Source: Acidomonas methanolica
Lineage (GTDB): Bacteria > Pseudomonadota > Alphaproteobacteria > Acetobacterales > Acetobacteraceae
Reading direction: 5' to 3'
DNA length: 64,000 nt
Assembly (NCBI RefSeq): GCF_004346035.1
Contig: NZ_SLZN01000001.1
Location: forward strand, 124,001 to 188,000
The first letter of the stretch is position 1; every line of letters starts with the position of its first letter. A model generated the notes under the pieces. The model made no database searches. It saw only the letters and a list, made by a program, of their open reading frames with translations, and was not told where the DNA came from. The position numbers were made by a program, and so were the translations under genes. Positions 45,218 through 53,615 of this stretch are shown piece by piece.

Positions 45218-45694
45218 GAACGCTCCCTCAATTCCCCCGGAGATAGGGCGCGCGCCGCCCTCCTGTCCAGTCGCCTCGCCTGCGGTCTCGTCCTGCTGGC
45301 GTCACTCGCCGCCTGCAATCCCTATTCCGCCCCGTTGAAAGCCGGGAACGATCTCGCGCTCGCGGGCTTCATCGCCCATCCGGCCGACACCACGGCCCGG
45401 CAGGAGATGATGAACCTTCTGCCGCCGGAAATGCTCACCTACCGGCCGAGCACCGCCGGGCCGATCATGCTTTATGCCGATCCGAAGGCATGCGGATGTG
45501 TCTATTTCGGCGACCAGAGAGCCTATCGCCAGTATCTCGCCCATCGCCCCGAGACGCGGGACGCACGGAACGCCATGGTCGCGGACAACAATCAGCATCC
45601 CGGGTGGGACTGGAGCGTATGGGCCAGAAGCGCGGACCCCGCCGCCATCACCCATCTGGAGCCCGGCTATGTGCGCGAGCCCGGCTGGAACTGA
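45194..45694 (+). CDS. Lipoprotein of unknown function
   Basis: A rightward frame ends at 45694. Its recognisable part is a hydrophobic signal and lipobox LAAC (Cys41 from ATG 45194), followed by about 125 residues with no domain I recognise, containing ADPKACGCVYFGDQRAYRQY and NNQHPGWDWSVWAR. The start is uncertain: the ATG gives 30 residues before the signal core and overlaps parC by 24 bases on the other strand, and no better start codon lies between. The 3' end overlaps recO by 28 bases. The tail is Trp- and Gly-rich like periplasmic proteins of Acetobacteraceae. Confidence 0.65.
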   Translation: MSGEISAHERSLNSPGDRARAALLSSRLACGLVLLASLAACNPYSAPLKAGNDLALAGFIAHPADTTARQEMMNLLPPEMLTYRPSTAGPIMLYADPKACGCVYFGDQRAYRQYLAHRPETRDARNAMVADNNQHPGWDWSVWARSADPAAITHLEPGYVREPGWN

Positions 45695-46410
45695 AGCTGG
45701 CTCACCAGACGTTCGCGCGCCTGTGGCAGCGGCAGATGCCGGACGCCGAAGAGATGGCGGCCGAGGAAATAGCCGGTCATCCGCAGCCCGGCGACCCACT
45801 CCTCCGCCGTGCCGTCTTGCGCCGCATCGCGCAGGAAGGCCGGCAGAGGCAGGAGCCGTTCCGCCCATTCACCCGCCGCCGCGCGCGACACGGCATGACC
45901 CGAGCGCGGCGAGACATAGATGAGGTCGTCCGTCACACCGCTCACGGCACAGGAGTCCAGCCGCAAACCATATCCCAAAGCCGCGAGAAGCATGCATTCC
46001 CAGCGCACGGCCATGGCGACCGGCGGGTCGTCCGGCAGCACGGCGATCGCGATCAGCAGCCGCACCAGCGCCGCGAACAGGGCGGGATACGCTTCGTGAT
46101 CGGGAAGCGCCCCGTCGGCCAGTTCGGCGATGGATGCGAGAAGCGTCAGAGAAAGCGGATGGTCAAGGAGGCGAACCGCCACGTCCTGAACAGGCTCCGC
46201 CGTGACGCTGCCGAGTTGACCCGGCAGACGCGCCCGATGACGGGCCAGCACGATGTTGCCCGGCTGCCACAAGGCGACCTGGCGGCGGGAGGCCCCGCCG
46301 CGCGCGAGGCCGGCCACGACGCCGTGCTCCTCGCTGAAGAGGCGGATGATCGCATCCGCTTCTCCATACGGGCGAACGGAGAGCACGACGGCGGGAGCGT
46401 CCCATTCCAT
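45667..46410 (-). CDS. recO: DNA repair protein RecO
   Basis: RecO helps load RecA on SSB-coated gaps with RecR and RecF. The 247-residue protein begins MEWDAPAVVLSVRPYGEADAI, the N-terminal OB-fold (about 1-80), with a helical remainder containing LLAALGYGLRLDSCAVSG near 145, where the second half of the zinc site has decayed to one Cys. Length is normal. It is leftward, next to tsf (51-bp gap) and convergent with the lipoprotein. Confidence 0.92.
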   Translation of the reverse strand: MEWDAPAVVLSVRPYGEADAIIRLFSEEHGVVAGLARGGASRRQVALWQPGNIVLARHRARLPGQLGSVTAEPVQDVAVRLLDHPLSLTLLASIAELADGALPDHEAYPALFAALVRLLIAIAVLPDDPPVAMAVRWECMLLAALGYGLRLDSCAVSGVTDDLIYVSPRSGHAVSRAAAGEWAERLLPLPAFLRDAAQDGTAEEWVAGLRMTGYFLGRHLFGVRHLPLPQARERLVSQLQFQPGSRT

Positions 46411-46461
46411 GGCAAGCTCCTCCGCGTCTCCCTTCCGCCCGGCCGTGTTATTGGACCCGCG

Positions 46462-47367
46462 TTACTGGCCGGCAGCCTTGGCCACTTCGGCGGCGAAGTC
46501 GTTCTCTTCCTTCTCGATGCCTTCGCCGAGCTGATAACGCTCGAAGGCGACAAGCTTCGCACCTGCCTTCTCCACGATCTTGGCGACACGGCTCTCGCCG
46601 TCATGCACCCAGATCTGTTCGAGCAGGACGACTTCCTCATAGAACTTGCGGATACGGCCCTCGACCATCTTGTCGATGATCGCTTCCGGCTTGCCGGATT
46701 CACGCGCCTGCTCGACAAGCACGGCCCGCTCGCGCTCGAGCGATTGCGGGTCCACGCTAGCGACTTCCAACGCCGCGGGGCGCGTCGCGGCGACATGCAT
46801 CCCGATCTGACGGCCCAGCCCCACGAGGGCGTCGGTCTCGTTCGGCGCTTCCAGCGCAACCAGCACGCCGATCTTGCCGATTCCCGGACGCAGGGCGGAG
46901 TGCACATAGCTTGCGACCGTACCGGAGGGCACGGTCAGCACGCGCACGCGGCGCAGCGACATGTTCTCCCCGATCGTGGCGATCAGATGGGTCAGTTCCG
47001 CCTCGACCGTGCGACCGCTGGCCAGCGTCGCCGCCTTGATCGCGTCCAGATTCTCGCCGACCTCCAGCGCCACATGAGCGACGGCCTCGGCAAAAGCCTG
47101 GAAATGCTCGTTGCGGCCCACGAAATCGGTCTCGGCGTTCACCTCGACCATCGCGGCCTTGTTCGGCGCGGAGGCCACGGCGATCAGGCCCTCGGCCGTC
47201 ACGCGGCCGGACTTCTTGGCCGCCTGGGACAGACCTTTGGTCCGCAGCCAGTCGATGGCGGCTTCCATGTCGCCCGCGGCTTCCGTCAGGGCCTTCTTGC
47301 AATCCATCATCCCGGCGCCGGTCTTCTCGCGAAGCTCCCGCACGAGCGCGGCGGTGATTTCTGCCAT
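46462..47367 (-). CDS. tsf: Translation elongation factor Ts
   Basis: EF-Ts exchanges GDP for GTP on EF-Tu. The 301-residue protein starts [20 protein letters not shown] with the UBA-like N-terminal domain (about 1-50), then the [11 protein letters not shown] core motif near residue 79, the dimer/coiled-coil region and C-terminal [14 protein letters not shown]. Reading further upstream is not part of the protein. It follows rpsB with a 109-bp spacer holding two hairpins, the standard rpsB-tsf order. Confidence 0.97.
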   Translation of the reverse strand: MAEITAALVRELREKTGAGMMDCKKALTEAAGDMEAAIDWLRTKGLSQAAKKSGRVTAEGLIAVASAPNKAAMVEVNAETDFVGRNEHFQAFAEAVAHVALEVGENLDAIKAATLASGRTVEAELTHLIATIGENMSLRRVRVLTVPSGTVASYVHSALRPGIGKIGVLVALEAPNETDALVGLGRQIGMHVAATRPAALEVASVDPQSLERERAVLVEQARESGKPEAIIDKMVEGRIRKFYEEVVLLEQIWVHDGESRVAKIVEKAGAKLVAFERYQLGEGIEKEENDFAAEVAKAAGQ

Positions 47368-47393
47368 ATGCAGCTTCCTTATGATAATAAAAC

Positions 47394-47423
47394 GGCGCGC
47401 CCGGCTTTCGGGCCCGGCACGCC
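47394..47423 (-). terminator. Attenuator-like hairpin between rpsB and tsf
   Basis: On the leftward strand, GGCGTGCCGGG and CCGGGCGCGCC form a GC-rich hairpin (47394-47423) followed by GTTTTATT, a weak U-tract, 27 bases before tsf. In E. coli a partial terminator between rpsB and tsf lowers tsf relative to the S2 gene; this looks like the same arrangement. Confidence 0.5.
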
Positions 47424-47440
47424 ATGACGTGTGTCCTGAC

Positions 47441-47478
47441 GAGGCTTTCCCGCTCTGAAAAAGAGCGGGCCGAGCCTC
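47441..47478 (-). other. Hairpin at the rpsB stop
   Basis: GAGGCT (47441-47446) and AGCCTC (47473-47478), with CCCGCTCT (47449-47456) and AGAGCGGG (47462-47469) inside, form a long stem beginning inside the rpsB stop codon. It may protect the rpsB 3' end or pause polymerase before the attenuator. Confidence 0.45.
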
Positions 47479-48268
47479 AGGCCCCGGCTTCAACCGGAGC
47501 GGCGTCCTCGACGACGGCGTCGGCGATGGCTTCAACCGGAAGGTCTTCCGAAGCGCCGATATCGATCCCCGAAGCGCCGAGCTGGGTGGAGATGCCGTCC
47601 AGCACCGCGCCCGCGACGAGGTCGCAATACAGGGTGATCGCGCGGATCGCATCGTCATTGCCCGGGATCGGATAGGTCACACCCGCCGGATCGGAATTGG
47701 AGTCGAGCACCGCGACCACCGGAATGCCGAGCTTGTTGGCTTCCTCGACAGCCAGCTTCTCCTTGTTGGTGTCGATGATGAAGAGAATGTCCGGAAGCCC
47801 GCCCATCTCCTTGATGCCGCCCAGGGACCGCTCGAGCTTTTCCCTGTCGCGGGTCAGATCGAGAACTTCCTTCTTGGTCAGACCATGCGTGTCGCCCGAG
47901 AGCATATCCTCGATCTGGCGCAGACGCTTGATCGAGCCTGTGATGGTCTTCCAGTTCGTCAGCATGCCGCCGAGCCAGCGATGATTGACGTAATACTGGC
48001 CGCAGCGCTGCGCCGCCTCGGCGACATGCTCGGCCGCGGCGCGCTTCGTGCCGACGAAGAGCACGCGCCCGCCGCCCGCCACGGTGTCTCGAACAGCCTT
48101 CAGGGCGCGATCCAGCATCGGGACGGTCTGTTGCAGGTCGATGATATGGACCTGATTGCGCACGCCGAAGAGATAGGGTGCCATCGCCGGATTCCAGCGA
48201 CGGGTGTTGTGACCGAAATGCACACCGGCTTCGAGAAGCTGGCGCATGGTGAAATCAGGCATCGCCAT
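47477..48268 (-). CDS. rpsB: 30S ribosomal protein S2
   Basis: A 263-residue ribosomal protein. [30 protein letters not shown] is the standard S2 opening (residues 6-35); [14 protein letters not shown] near 70 and [17 protein letters not shown] near 94 are also diagnostic; the C terminus has an acidic extension (about 235-263) common in Alphaproteobacteria. Start ATG at 48266. tsf follows. The long 5' region 48269-48465 holds palindromic sequence and may be a leader. Confidence 0.97.
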   Translation of the reverse strand: MAMPDFTMRQLLEAGVHFGHNTRRWNPAMAPYLFGVRNQVHIIDLQQTVPMLDRALKAVRDTVAGGGRVLFVGTKRAAAEHVAEAAQRCGQYYVNHRWLGGMLTNWKTITGSIKRLRQIEDMLSGDTHGLTKKEVLDLTRDREKLERSLGGIKEMGGLPDILFIIDTNKEKLAVEEANKLGIPVVAVLDSNSDPAGVTYPIPGNDDAIRAITLYCDLVAGAVLDGISTQLGASGIDIGASEDLPVEAIADAVVEDAAPVEAGA

Positions 48269-48363
48269 GATGCAGAATCCTGTTCATCTGGTTGGACCTC
48301 CGCATGACGCTGCCCCGTGCGGGACACCAGAGTGACTGTAGCCATGCGTGCGGATTATGCGCC

Positions 48364-48400
48364 CCTGAATTTCAGGAGACGCAGGCGCGCATATCGCGCG
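48364..48400 (-). promoter_or_regulatory. Palindromic leader region upstream of rpsB
   Basis: CCTGAA and TTCAGG around one base (48364-48376), and CGCG-CATAT-CGCG near 48386-48400, lie about 100-130 bases before the rpsB start, with an oligo-T on the leftward strand at 48409-48414. S2 mRNA leaders are self-regulated in many Proteobacteria; a match to a known class was not made. The rest of the 197-bp gap (48269-48465) shows no gene. Confidence 0.25.
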
Positions 48401-48465
48401 TTCCACACAAAAAAGCAAGCCGTTCGAGACGCCGCCCAGCGGACAGGCGTGCCACGGGCCGGATA

Positions 48466-48762
48466 TCACGCACCGGCGGAAGCCGCTCCGAAAAGACGAT
48501 ACTGCTCGAGCGCCTTTTCCGACGGAAACTGCGCCATGACGACTCCGCCGGGAGAAAGGAACTGGGTAACCACCATATTTAGCGCGGGATCGATGTATCG
48601 ATACGGATTGGCCTTCTCCTCACCGGCGGCAGCCGTGTCGAGAACCCGGGAGGGGCCGGATGAAACGCGCCCGCTCTCTGGGCCGGTGCCGGACGTGCTG
48701 ACGCCCTTCGCTGCGGAAGCAAAAGCAACCGATGCGGTATTCACCCCGTCAACAAGCGACAT
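48466..48762 (-). CDS. FlaG-like small protein
   Basis: A 98-residue soluble protein, preceded by GGAG about 10 bases before the ATG at 48760-48762. The first 50 residues are Ser/Ala/Gly-rich and low in complexity. The rest, YRYIDPALNMVVTQFLSPGG followed by VVMAQFPSEKALEQYRLFG, follows the FlaG pattern (Asp-x-x-x-x-x-V-V, then G-x-V-x-x-Q-x-P-S-E-x-A-L). FlaG is a small flagellar accessory. No flagellar gene is adjacent, so this is by pattern only. A TTAA-N7-TTAA sequence lies about 100 bases upstream. Confidence 0.5.
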   Translation of the reverse strand: MSLVDGVNTASVAFASAAKGVSTSGTGPESGRVSSGPSRVLDTAAAGEEKANPYRYIDPALNMVVTQFLSPGGVVMAQFPSEKALEQYRLFGAASAGA

Positions 48763-48857
48763 TGCCGATTCTCCGTTCAAGACGCCGCCGGACCGCCGCG
48801 CCGCTCTGGAAAGGAACACGACGAACCAGACAAGTCTCTGACTATAACGCTTCAACC

Positions 48858-48872
48858 TTAATGCTTTGTTAA
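48858..48872. promoter_or_regulatory. CtrA-type TTAA-N7-TTAA sequence
   Basis: TTAA at 48858-48861 and TTAA at 48869-48872, seven bases apart, match the CtrA core (the sixth base C of the ideal form is A on one strand and G on the other). It lies in the gap between the dnaE stop and the FlaG-like gene, about 96-110 bases before that gene's ATG. Confidence 0.35.
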
Positions 48873-51800
48873 AATTGCCGAACCCGCGACACGCCGCCCA
48901 GAGCGCCCAATTTCTCGCCGAGTCGGGGCGTCACGGCGTAACGACCGGGAAGAGTCAGTTCCACCGCCGTATCGTCATCGATCACAGGGACCAGCACGAT
49001 CTTGCCCTTGCCGCCCCGCTGCCCCGCCAGAAGCGCCCGAATGGCCTCGGCCGCCTCTGCCTGCCTGACCCAGACGCGCAGCTCAGCTTCCTCCCGTGCG
49101 GCCGCCTCCTCCAGATCGAGCACGTCCTGCGCGGTGATGCGCAAGGCCTCACCCTCCTGCCTGAGTTCGGCATGGACGAGGACCGCCCGTCCCGCCACCA
49201 GCAGATCGCGACTCCGCGACAAGACCTCGGAGAAGAGTGTCACCTCGCATCCTCCACCCGCATCCGACAGCCGCACCCACGCCATCTTGCTGCCGCTGCG
49301 CGTCGGCCGCTCCTTCTTGTCCACCACGCAACCGGCGATCTTCACCCGCATGCTTCCCGCGTCCGCCGCCGCCTGCAATTGCAGCGACGTCACCGCCCCC
49401 AGACGCTTGAGCACGGGCTTGTACGCGTCGATGGGATGCTCGGTCATATAAAAACCGATGGCTTCGGCCTCGAACGCGAGGCGATCGAAAGCAGGCCACG
49501 GCGTCGTCTCCGGCACACGCAATGACTCGCTTGCGCTTCCTCCGCCGGAAAACAGCCCGATCTGACCCGATGCCACCTCCTCGGCCTGAGCGTGCGCCCG
49601 ACGCAGGATCGCCTCCGCGCTGGCGAAAACATTATGACGCTCCGTTAAAAGAGAGTCGAACGCGCCTGCTTTTGCAAGATTTTCAATCTGCATCTTGTTG
49701 AGTTGCCGCGCATCGCAGCGTTCGGCGAAATCGGTCAGATCGCGGAAAGGCCGCGCGCCGCGCGCCGCGACGATCGCTTCCATGGCACCAAAGCCGACAC
49801 GCTTGACCGCCGCCAGAGCGTAGCGAATGGCCCAGCGCCCGTCCTCAAGACGTTCCAATGTGAAATCCGCGCCCGAACGATTGATATCCACCGGAAGGAC
49901 CGCAATCCCCATGCGCTGCGCCTCCTGGCACAGCGCCGCCAGCTTCTCCGTCTTTTCCCGGGCCAGCGACATGCACCCGGCAATGAACGCAACCGGATGA
50001 TTGGCCTTCATCCAGGCCGTCTGGTAGGAGACCAGAGCATAGGCCGCCGCATGGGATTTGTTGAACCCATAATCGGCAAATTTTGCCATAATATCAAAAA
50101 CTTCGATGGCCTTGTCCGGATCGATGCCGCGCTTCGTCGCCCCAGAGACGAACAGTTCCCGCTGCTGGTCCATCTCGGCGCGGATCTTCTTGCCCATGGC
50201 CCGCCGCAACAGATCCGCTCCGCCGAGACTATACCCGGCCATCTTCTGGGCGATCTGCATGACCTGTTCCTGATAGACCATGATACCGTAGGTCTCTTCC
50301 AGGATGTCACGAAGCTCCTCGTGCGGCGGCTCCCATTTCTCGCCGTGCTTGCGGCGGCAATAATCCGGGATGTTGGCCATCGGACCGGGACGGTAGAGCG
50401 CCACGGCTGCGATGAGATCTTCCAGCCGTGTGACGCGCATCTGCTTGAGCACATCGCGCATGCCCGCGCCTTCGAACTGGAAGACGCCGCCCGCATCGCC
50501 ACGCGCCAGCATGTCATACGTGGCCTTGTCATCCAGCGGAAGATCTGAGAGATCGGCCGTAATGCCTTGCTGTTGAATGAAATCTATGCCGCGCTTGAGG
50601 ATGGTGAGCGTGGTCAGGCCGAGAAAGTCGAACTTCACCAGCCCGGCCTGTTCGACGAACTTCATATTGTATTGCGTGACCAGCATGTCGCTCTTCGGGT
50701 CGCGATAGAGCGGTACGAGTTCGACGAGCCTGCGGTCGCCGATCACGACGCCGGCCGCATGGGTCGAGGCGTGACGATACAGGCCTTCGAGCTGGTTCGC
50801 GATTTCCAGCAGGCGGCGCACCGCCTCGTCGCCGTCGCGCATCTCCTGCAACCGGGTTTCACCGTCGATGGCCTGCTTGAGCGTCACCGGCTTGGCGGGA
50901 TTGTTCGGGATGAGTTCGGCGACACGGTTGACCAGGCCGAAGGGCAGGCCCAGCACGCGCCCCACGTCGCGCACCGCCGCGCGCGCCTGCAACTTGCCGA
51001 AGGTGATGATCTGCGCCACGCGATCGCCGCCATATTCGCGGCGCACGTACTGGATCACCTCGTCACGCCGGTCCTGGCAGAAATCGATATCGAAATCCGG
51101 CATCGAGACGCGCTCGGGATTCAGGAAGCGCTCGAAAAGCAGGTTGAACGGCAGCGGGTCGATATCGGTGATCGTCAGCGCCCAGGCGACCAGGGAACCC
51201 GCGCCCGATCCGCGTCCCGGCCCGACCGGAATGTCGTGCTGCTTCGCCCATTGAATGAAGTCGGCGACGATGAGGAAATAGCCGGGGAACCCCATCCGGA
51301 CGATGATCTCCAGCTCCATTTCCAGCCGCTCGGCATAGCGCGTCCGCGTCGCCGCGTCGGGCCGCATCTTCGCCAGCCGCGCGTCCAGCCCTTCCTGGGC
51401 CATGGCGCGGAGAGTCTCTTCCTCCGTCGTCCCTTCGCGCACTTTCGGGCAAACGGGCAGAAGCGGCTTGCGGGTCGAGACCGTCACGGCGCACCGGCGG
51501 GCGATCATCAGCGTATTGTCGCAGGCTTCCGGCAGATCGGCGAAGATCTCGCGCATCAGGGCCGGCGGCTTGAACCAGTGCTCCGGCGTGACACGCCAGC
51601 GCTCCTCTTCCGCCATCGTTCGGCCCTGCGCGATGCAGAGCAGCGCGTCATGCGCCTCATACATGGCGGGCATTGGAAAGAAACACTCGTTCGTCGCCAC
51701 CAGCGGGATGCCGAAGCGATCCGCAAGCGCGATCATGCCGGGCTCGATCGCGTCCTCTTCAGGCAGACCGTGGCGGTGCAGCTCGACCGCCATCCGATCG

Positions 51801-52291
51801 CCGAACGCCGTCTGGAGGCAACGAAGCAGGGCGCGCGCCTCGTCCTCCTGCCCGTCCGCGAGCATCCGGAACAGCGGGCCACGCGTGCCGCCCGTCATCA
51901 GGAACACCCCTTCCGCATGAGCGCAAAGACAGTCGAGCGTCACCATTGGATCGGCCGGATCGCTCCTCAGGAAGCCTTCCGACGAGAGAAACTGCACATT
52001 GGCGAGACCGGCGTCATTCATCGCCAGAAGCGCGAGGGGCTCGGACGGCAGACCCGGCTTGTCCCCGCGGGGGGGCAGCCCGATCTGGCATCCGATGATC
52101 GGCTGCACGCCCTTGTTCGAGCAATATTGCGAGAATTCGAGCGCCCCGAAGAGATTGCCGGTATCGGTGATCGCCACGGCGGGCATGGCGTGCTCGACGG
52201 CGAGAGCCGCCAGATCCGGCACCCGGATCGCCCCCTGGCTCAGCGAATAGGCGGAGTGATTGCGAAGATGGATGAAATCGGCATGAGACAT
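48869..52291 (-). CDS. dnaE: DNA polymerase III alpha subunit
   Basis: The replicative polymerase of the Pol III core, 1140 residues. N-terminal PHP domain (HLRNHSAYSLSQGAIRVPDLA), then the polymerase palm with GPGRGSGAGSLVAWAL near residue 355 and the catalytic acids in PDFDIDFCQDRRDEVIQYV near 398; YQEQVMQIAQKMAGYSLGGAD near 690 and the helix-hairpin-helix, OB domain and tau-binding tail follow. Length and motif order match DnaE1, not DnaE2/ImuC. The epsilon partner dnaQ is at the left end of the window. Confidence 0.97.
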   Translation of the reverse strand: MSHADFIHLRNHSAYSLSQGAIRVPDLAALAVEHAMPAVAITDTGNLFGALEFSQYCSNKGVQPIIGCQIGLPPRGDKPGLPSEPLALLAMNDAGLANVQFLSSEGFLRSDPADPMVTLDCLCAHAEGVFLMTGGTRGPLFRMLADGQEDEARALLRCLQTAFGDRMAVELHRHGLPEEDAIEPGMIALADRFGIPLVATNECFFPMPAMYEAHDALLCIAQGRTMAEEERWRVTPEHWFKPPALMREIFADLPEACDNTLMIARRCAVTVSTRKPLLPVCPKVREGTTEEETLRAMAQEGLDARLAKMRPDAATRTRYAERLEMELEIIVRMGFPGYFLIVADFIQWAKQHDIPVGPGRGSGAGSLVAWALTITDIDPLPFNLLFERFLNPERVSMPDFDIDFCQDRRDEVIQYVRREYGGDRVAQIITFGKLQARAAVRDVGRVLGLPFGLVNRVAELIPNNPAKPVTLKQAIDGETRLQEMRDGDEAVRRLLEIANQLEGLYRHASTHAAGVVIGDRRLVELVPLYRDPKSDMLVTQYNMKFVEQAGLVKFDFLGLTTLTILKRGIDFIQQQGITADLSDLPLDDKATYDMLARGDAGGVFQFEGAGMRDVLKQMRVTRLEDLIAAVALYRPGPMANIPDYCRRKHGEKWEPPHEELRDILEETYGIMVYQEQVMQIAQKMAGYSLGGADLLRRAMGKKIRAEMDQQRELFVSGATKRGIDPDKAIEVFDIMAKFADYGFNKSHAAAYALVSYQTAWMKANHPVAFIAGCMSLAREKTEKLAALCQEAQRMGIAVLPVDINRSGADFTLERLEDGRWAIRYALAAVKRVGFGAMEAIVAARGARPFRDLTDFAERCDARQLNKMQIENLAKAGAFDSLLTERHNVFASAEAILRRAHAQAEEVASGQIGLFSGGGSASESLRVPETTPWPAFDRLAFEAEAIGFYMTEHPIDAYKPVLKRLGAVTSLQLQAAADAGSMRVKIAGCVVDKKERPTRSGSKMAWVRLSDAGGGCEVTLFSEVLSRSRDLLVAGRAVLVHAELRQEGEALRITAQDVLDLEEAAAREEAELRVWVRQAEAAEAIRALLAGQRGGKGKIVLVPVIDDDTAVELTLPGRYAVTPRLGEKLGALGGVSRVRQF

Positions 52292-52313
52292 GGCCCGAGC
52301 CTATCACCTTCTC

Positions 52314-53507
52314 TCAGCCGCCGCAGCACGCCTCCTCCAGACGGGTCCGATCGCGCATCCGGCGGGACAGCAGCACCAGCGCGACGCCGATCAGCGCAAT
52401 CCCCAATCCCAGCCCGGAAACGACCGGATAACCGTAGCCCGAGGCGAGAACGCCGCCGCCGAGTGCCGCGCCGAGCGCATTGCCGAGATTGAACGCGCCG
52501 ATATTGACCGATGAGGCAAGCCCGGGCGCCTCATGCGCCGCCTGCATGGCGCGAATCTGAAGGGCGGGCATGAGGGAGAAACTCGCCGTTCCCCAGAGCA
52601 GCACCCCGATCAGCGCGCCGGCGGGCGTGACGGCGACGAAGGGAAAGGCAAGCATGACGAGGCCGAGAATGGGGAAGCCCACCAGCAGCGTTCCGTCGAG
52701 GGAACGATCCGCCGCGCGGCCTCCCAGGGCGTTCCCGATGCTGAAGCCGACGCCGATCAGCATGAGCGCGACCGTCACCATCCTGGGACCGGCATGGGTG
52801 ATATGTTCGAGCATGGGCGCGATATAGGTATAGAGTTCGAACATCGCCGCAGCGCCGATGACCGTGGCGGCCAGCGCCATCAGCACGTTCCCGCGCAGCA
52901 GGACGCGCAACTCCGCAGCGGCGTCCGGCGGCGGGCCGACTTCCGTCACCCGCGGCAAGGCCAGCAGCATGGCTGCGGCCGCGACGAGGCCCAGCACCGC
53001 CGTCGCCAGAAACGCCTCCCGCCAGCCCATGGCATGGCCCAGCCATGTCGCCGCCGGCACGCCGAGAACATTCGCTATGGTCAGCCCCATGAGCATGGCC
53101 GCCACCGCGCGGGCCCGGCGATGCGCCGGGACGAGTGCGGCCGCCTCGACCGCGCCGAGGCCGAAGAACGCTCCGTGGCACATGCTGGTCAGCACGCGCG
53201 CCATCAGAAGCTCCAGATAGGAATTCGACAACGCCGCGGCGACATTTCCCGCAAGGAACACGCCCATCAGCGCCACGAGCGCCCGCTTGCGCGGCCACGA
53301 TGCCAACAGGAGCGTGATGACCGGCGCGCCGCCCATGACGCCGAACGCATAGGCGCTGACGAGACCGCCGGCCTCCGGCACGCTGACGGACAGCCCGGAC
53401 GCGATGACCGGGAGCAGCCCCATCGGGGCGAATTCCGTCACCCCGATCGCAAAGGCTCCTGCCGCGAGGGAAAGCAGCGCCCAGTTCGGCACATTCTTCT
53501 TTTTCAT
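52314..53507 (-). CDS. MFS drug/sugar exporter (AraJ/DHA1 family)
   Basis: A 397-residue transporter with twelve hydrophobic segments. LSLAAGAFAIGVTEFAPMGL at the start with TEF, the conserved YAFGVMGGAPVITLL in TM2 and ASWPRKRALVALMGVF between TM2 and TM3 (the loop 2-3 motif) match the DHA1/AraJ-like exporters of sugars, purines or drugs. The start is the ATG at 53505 giving MKKKNVPNWALLS; longer in-frame reading upstream is not coding. It is divergent from the aminotransferase gene and separated from dnaE by 22 bp. Confidence 0.88.
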   Translation of the reverse strand: MKKKNVPNWALLSLAAGAFAIGVTEFAPMGLLPVIASGLSVSVPEAGGLVSAYAFGVMGGAPVITLLLASWPRKRALVALMGVFLAGNVAAALSNSYLELLMARVLTSMCHGAFFGLGAVEAAALVPAHRRARAVAAMLMGLTIANVLGVPAATWLGHAMGWREAFLATAVLGLVAAAAMLLALPRVTEVGPPPDAAAELRVLLRGNVLMALAATVIGAAAMFELYTYIAPMLEHITHAGPRMVTVALMLIGVGFSIGNALGGRAADRSLDGTLLVGFPILGLVMLAFPFVAVTPAGALIGVLLWGTASFSLMPALQIRAMQAAHEAPGLASSVNIGAFNLGNALGAALGGGVLASGYGYPVVSGLGLGIALIGVALVLLSRRMRDRTRLEEACCGG

Positions 53508-53615
53508 TCCTGACCCCTTTTCACCCTTTCCCCGCGCGATGGCGATTGTTTTGCTCCCGGCCGCCATGCCAGACTTCGCCCGACATCCGCGCAACCCCGG
53601 AGCCGAAAGACCACG

